Below, piece by piece: positions 59,731 through 64,000 of a DNA stretch of 64,000 bases. The position numbers and the translations under genes were made by a program. How positions within the stretch are numbered: position 1 is the stretch's first letter; each line of letters begins with the position of its first letter. The notes below the pieces were generated by a model. It saw only the letters and a list, made by a program, of their open reading frames with translations. It was not told the origin of the DNA and did not search any database. Source of the stretch: Labia minor (Eukaryota > Arthropoda > Insecta > Dermaptera > Spongiphoridae); assembly GCA_963082975.1 (NCBI GenBank), contig OY720345.1, positions 32,620,611 through 32,684,610 on the forward strand, given 5' to 3'.

Positions 59731-60075
59731 TTTATTACGGTTGGATTTCAAGGGTCTGTATAAAATCTATTTGATCCTATTTAAATATGCGCAAACTTTT
59801 TCGATAAATGTTAATCCCGAGTTGGCGAACCAACGTACCAAAAAACAAATAATATATACATACTAAATATCTATTGTAGTTACTGTGCCAATAACCCCGT
59901 TATCTTTTGATTAGTAAAAAAATCACTTGACATATTTTCTTGTGCCCAATTGGTTTTTTATTAGTGCCTTTTAGACAACTTATTTATTGAAATTGTATAT
60001 TTTTAGTCGATGAATGTCCTTTGCTAGAACTAGAACCAATTCATGATATCCGAAAAATTAATGGGTTTCTTTTTT
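59731..60075. other. Non-coding spacer, no feature seen
   Basis: Nothing recognised between the LINE B tail and the HINE. Confidence 0.4.
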
Positions 60076-60690
60076 ACCGACCGACGATAGTAAGGTATTG
60101 TTTTCACACCAAATTTCACACGTGGAGATTTTTACATATCTCCACGAATCATGCATTTTCTTAACAGAAAAAAGTATTTTTAGCATGATGTCTGTCCGTT
60201 CGTCCGTATAGATGTGTACAGCCTGAACGGCTGAACGGATTTTGATGAAATTTGGTATATTTACTTAATGCATCAGTGGGATGAATTGATCAACTTTTGG
60301 TGCAAATCCGGAAACCGGAAGTGGTAGTATTAGCGATCGACGATAGGAAGGGAAGGGTTATTTTCGAACCAAATTTCACATAAGGAGATTTTTACATATC
60401 ACCACGAATCATGCACTTTGTATTGGTTTTATTCTCAAGAAAAATCATTTTTATTAGCTTTTTTCTTAATTTAAAATTATATGACGTCATCCAGCCATTT
60501 ATGACGTCACAGCCTGGTCTTACATATATATTATAAATAAAATAAAATTAAAAATATTTATGTTATATCCATATCTGTTTTTTTTTACATTAATAGATAT
60601 ATTAAAATTATTTGAAATTGTTTCTGTAGCTGGAAATTAATTTATTTCAAACCGTCGGTCGGTTCGGACCTGGCCACAGGTCAACTTATT
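60076..60690 (+). mobile_element. HINE-like element, complete reference copy (615 bp)
   Basis: 5' subterminal ACCGACCGACG (60076-60086) and 3' CGTCGGTCGGT are exact inverted repeats. Near the 5' end is a GTCC/GTTC tract; at the 3' end the hairpin GACCTGGCCACAGGTC is followed by AACTTATT. The 5' block (CGACGATAGTAAGG ... CACGAATCATGCATTTT) is repeated in altered form in the middle (CGACGATAGGAAGG ... CACGAATCATGCACTTT). Two TGACGTCA palindromes follow. Non-coding. Confidence 0.88.
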
Positions 60691-60707
60691 TCAATATAAA
60701 TCTAAAA

Positions 60708-61860
60708 GGTTGTTCGGAAAGTAATTTCGCTTTTTCAAAGAGTGGGTTAATTTGTATTTTTATGTACTTAACTTCACTTTATTGACAGTAAGCCAGTGCC
60801 ACACCTGGTTTGAAAAATTTCGATCTGTCATTTTTGATGTCGAATGTTACGGAAGGACGGTTCAAGCTGATAGAGTCGTGATAAAGGCAGTAGTTGATGC
60901 AAATCGACGAATAACAACATGTAAGATCGGTGAGAGATTGAATTTATCAAATTCAGCTGTTTATGATCACTTAAAAAGGCTGGGTTTAATCTCATAGATC
61001 GATTTATGAGTTTTCCATGTTCTCACGCAAAGAAATTTGTGACGTTTCTCAAGCGCGTTACCAAAATGTTCCATTTTGGAAGTGCATCATTATTGGGGAC
61101 GAAAAATGGGTTGTATACGACAGGTATGGCCAAGACGTCGATCGCGAAGCGTTTTTTGGTCGACCATAGTCCTTAAATTGTTTCAATTTACCTCTTAAAA
61201 AAAAAAAAAAAAAGCTCAACCGTTTTCTGGACTAAGGTTTTGAACACTTCGTACTTTTTTCCAAAAATTTTTCAATTTACCTCTAAAAATAAAAAAGCTC
61301 AACAGTTTTTTGGACTAAGCTTTTGAACAAAATTTTCTTTGGTGATCGCGATACATATTCAAGAAAAATAGTCGATCCTGTATATAAAGAAGTTGGCCAC
61401 CCCTGGTATACGACAATGTAAAATGCAAAAGATGATTCGTCTTAAACCTTTTCGAAAGCCAATAACAATCAAAAAATGTGATGCTGTCTGTTTGGTGAAT
61501 TTTAAAGGAATCGTTTTTTAACTTTTACCGAATAATACAACAATTAATTCTGAAGTCTACTGTCATCAGTTTGACAAACTGAATGAAAAGAAAAGGATAG
61601 AATTAATCAACAGAGTGGGTTTAGTGTTTCATCAAGATAATATAAGACCTCATACAGTTTTATAGCTTGAATGGGATACACTACCACACCCTCCATATTC
61701 TCAAGATCTGGCGCCTTCGAGTTATTTGTTTCGGCCGTTGCAAAATCTTTTAGACGAATATACCTTTATTTCAAATCACCTGGATCAGTTTTTTTGCCAG
61801 CAAGGACCAAATCATGCTACTAAAAGGTATGGCCAGAATGGCCACTATATATTATATATA
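60708..61860 (+). mobile_element. mariner (fifth family), decayed, carrying a hAT MITE
   Basis: Left end near GGTTGTTCGGAAAGTAATTT. The transposase is recognisable: CHTWFEKFRS, a helix-turn-helix (CKIGERLNLSNSAVYDHLKR), IIGDEKWVVYD (first Asp), a break by the MITE, then VNFKGIVF, NRVGLVFHQDNIRPHT (second Asp), PYSQDLAPSSYLF (third Asp replaced by Ser) and the C-terminal region near 61800. Several stops and shifts. The right terminal repeat was not found. Confidence 0.82.
61121..61405. mobile_element. hAT MITE nested in the mariner
   Basis: Ends CAGGTATGGCCAA and TTGGCCACCCCTG are inverted repeats, with a perfect 8-bp duplication GTATACGA at 61113-61120 and 61406-61413. Removing the MITE and one duplication restores the mariner reading VVYDNVKCKR. 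The inside has a tandem duplication of about 80 bp (CAATTTACCTCT ... CTCAACMGTTTTYTGGACTA). Confidence 0.92.
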
Positions 61861-64000
61861 ACTTATCATATTATTTAGTAAATTTATTTAAATTGTGATA
61901 TAGATTTTTTATATATATTGTTTAAGTATTATTCAGGAATATTGTGAAACAATTTATTGGCTAACCCGATTATTATGAATATATATGTCATCTTATTTAT
62001 ACAAATCTTGATTGTATATTTATTATCTAGATAACAAATGAAAAAATATTTGTTTATTTAATGATTTTTACTTTAATTTATAAATTTTCTTCACAATAAA
62101 ATTCCCCCTCTCCATATGCCTTAAATAAATTTCGAAAGGCATTAAATTTATTTTTATGAGCCTTAAATAATATGTTAATACATACTTTAATTATTACCAT
62201 TAACATATCTAATTAGTTTGAAGATTTCCTTTTCATTGAAATAAAATAAAATATTTTCCGAAATTTGGAAAATTGATACTAATTATTTTTTATCATATTT
62301 TATTTCATTCAGCATCAGAAAATAAAAATTATGCTTTATTTGTATATGCCCTAATTAAACAATTGTTGAGGTAATTTAATGAAATAATGAAGAAATGTAT
62401 ATTTGTATTATTATAAATAGTTTTGTGATAAAAACTTTCCCAATCATCTCAACTGTTAAAAATATTTGTTGGCTTCAAGCCAATTCCTTCACTACTTTCA
62501 AAAAAAATCTTGTTACAATTATATATGAATATAATATAATTTTATTGAATTATAATGTTTACAAATTCTCCCTGGTTAATTTATATAATTTTGATTGTAA
62601 TTTTGAATGTTAGGATAAATAACAATTCGAATAGTAAGTATGAAATGTATAAAAACAAAACGATTTTCTTGCTTTTTTCTCAGGCAAATAAAAAGATTAA
62701 CCAAAACTATTTAGTTTTATTAATTAATTATCCATAAATATAGTCATAAATAGAAATATAATAATTAGGTTTATTTTTTTTAGTATTTTCTGGTGTGATA
62801 TAGAATTTAAATATATGTACTTGTATGTGTAAGTAAATATAATATACAATAATTTACTGTTTGTACATATATTAATATTATTTTTGGCATTATTTATTAT
62901 TAGGATATCCACCAATGAAGACTATTTATGTCGTTACTCATCTATCAATAATTTTTCTCCTATTCAAGAAATCCCATCGGTCTTTTTAACAAAAAATACT
63001 CATAAATGTCAAATTAGCTTAAAACAATCCTATAATGAAATGGAATAGAATTTCTCTTTCTTATCTAAAGATAAGGAAATATCCTACACTATCAAATTCA
63101 ATATTTTAATATTCATTGAATTTGCTCAAGTTTATTTATTATTATCTAATTTATTATTTTCTTGTTTTTGTTTTATGAAAAATAATCCTAAACATTTTAA
63201 TAAATATATAAAGTTTACATTTATTCAATTTGATATTAGGATCATTTTTTTATATAAATACTTATATAACTTGTGCTCTAAAACATTAAGATGCTTTTAT
63301 CTCGACCTGAACAAATTCATTAGATTCTAAAAAGAAGTCATTTATATTATAATCTATAAATTTGCAATTTATCTTAATACTAAACTTTATATTGAAGGTA
63401 TATTAACCACTTTATAACAGAGACGGCAAGTAATTTTTAGATGGAGTTATGATATTTTAATATATAATTGTTTTAGAAAAATTATTCACAAATTGATATT
63501 AAATTGAAAATAGGCATAAAGTATTTTTATTCAATTATATCAATAGATGAATATCATTGGTAAACCAGTTTTTTTTTTAAATTATACGTTCGAAGAAAAA
63601 TTTTGTCCATCCAGTTTTTGCCCGCCTTTTCGTTCTATATTATTATTAATATCCATTATTATTTACTTTGGTAATATTTTTTTAAATCCTAGTATATATT
63701 ATAGTTTTTAAACTATAATAGTTTTTATTCAATTCAATATTCCACTATTAAATGAATATATATAAATATGGATTTATTTTTAACCTAAAATTTATATTTT
63801 TTATTTAATGCCTCAATTAGATGAGAATTTGACATTTTACAATTATAGTATCAAATGAATATGAAAATTTATTCAATTAACAATAAAATTAGCCAGAAAT
63901 TTAAATTAAAATGTATGTAGGTAATTAAAATATTTATTTTATTGTTGAATAATACTTAATTACGAAAATGAATGAATTGTTGAATAGTTAAATAGATATT
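61861..64000. other. AT-rich region, mostly without features
   Basis: About 2.1 kb of AT-rich DNA. The only coding-like patch is the candidate exon at 62904-63048. No repeat family of this window was recognised. Confidence 0.45.
62904..63048 (+). CDS. Candidate terminal exon, unrecognised
   Basis: After an acceptor-like TTTATTATTAG, an uninterrupted frame (second base onward) reads ISTNEDYLCRYSSINNFSP IQ, then EIPSVFLTKNTHKCQISLKQ SYNEME and stops. Composition is mixed rather than AT-driven. No upstream exon or family could be identified, so this may be chance. Confidence 0.22.

Overview
This is AT-rich eukaryotic nuclear DNA from an invertebrate, most likely an arthropod. The evidence is short GT-AG introns, a spliced YEATS2 orthologue, a Tret1-like sugar transporter with an Asn-rich tail, many mariner, Helitron, hAT and non-LTR relics, and a nuclear copy of invertebrate-type mitochondrial rRNA and tRNA. 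The species cannot be named from the window. There is no operon, CRISPR array or prokaryotic signal.

Layout. 1-5114 is a Jockey-type non-LTR retrotransposon (LINE A) whose 5' end lies outside the window; both ORFs carry one apparent -1 lesion in an A-run. 5114-9330 is a pile of mobile-element pieces: a tRNA-like repeat R1, hairpin repeat R2, a HINE tail, a Helitron fragment and a decayed transposon ORF. 9335-12470 (minus) is a four-exon SLC2/Tret1-like transporter gene (532 aa) with three transposon relics in its large intron. 12471-30499 is almost entirely mobile DNA: a snap-back palindrome, mariners, RTE-like LINE B fragments, HINE copies, a complete 3.3-kb non-autonomous Helitron (22085-25378) carrying a piece of LINE B, a nuclear mitochondrial insert (26495-27142), and a LINE-in-LINE insertion with a perfect 15-bp target duplication. 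30500-38677 (minus) is a complete YEATS2 gene, 13 exons and 983 codons by my splice model, with a hAT MITE and a Tigger relic in one intron. 38678-46733 is mostly non-coding AT-rich DNA with a mariner broken by a HINE and two or three small predicted membrane-protein genes. 46734-51583 is a Helitron-in-Helitron structure forming a large imperfect inverted repeat. 51584-64000 holds more HINEs, a hAT MITE, candidate exons of an unknown gene (54912-55933), a mariner inside LINE B, and a mariner with a hAT MITE inside it.

Only the transporter and YEATS2 (an ATAC-type histone acetyltransferase complex subunit) are confident host genes; they are unrelated in function. The remaining coding signal is transposon-derived. 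I found no convincing new multi-gene system. The most unusual material is structural: nested insertions whose order can be read from target duplications, a HINE family with an internal duplication, a long snap-back palindrome, and the paired R1/R2 repeats. All exon boundaries and repeat edges were read by eye.
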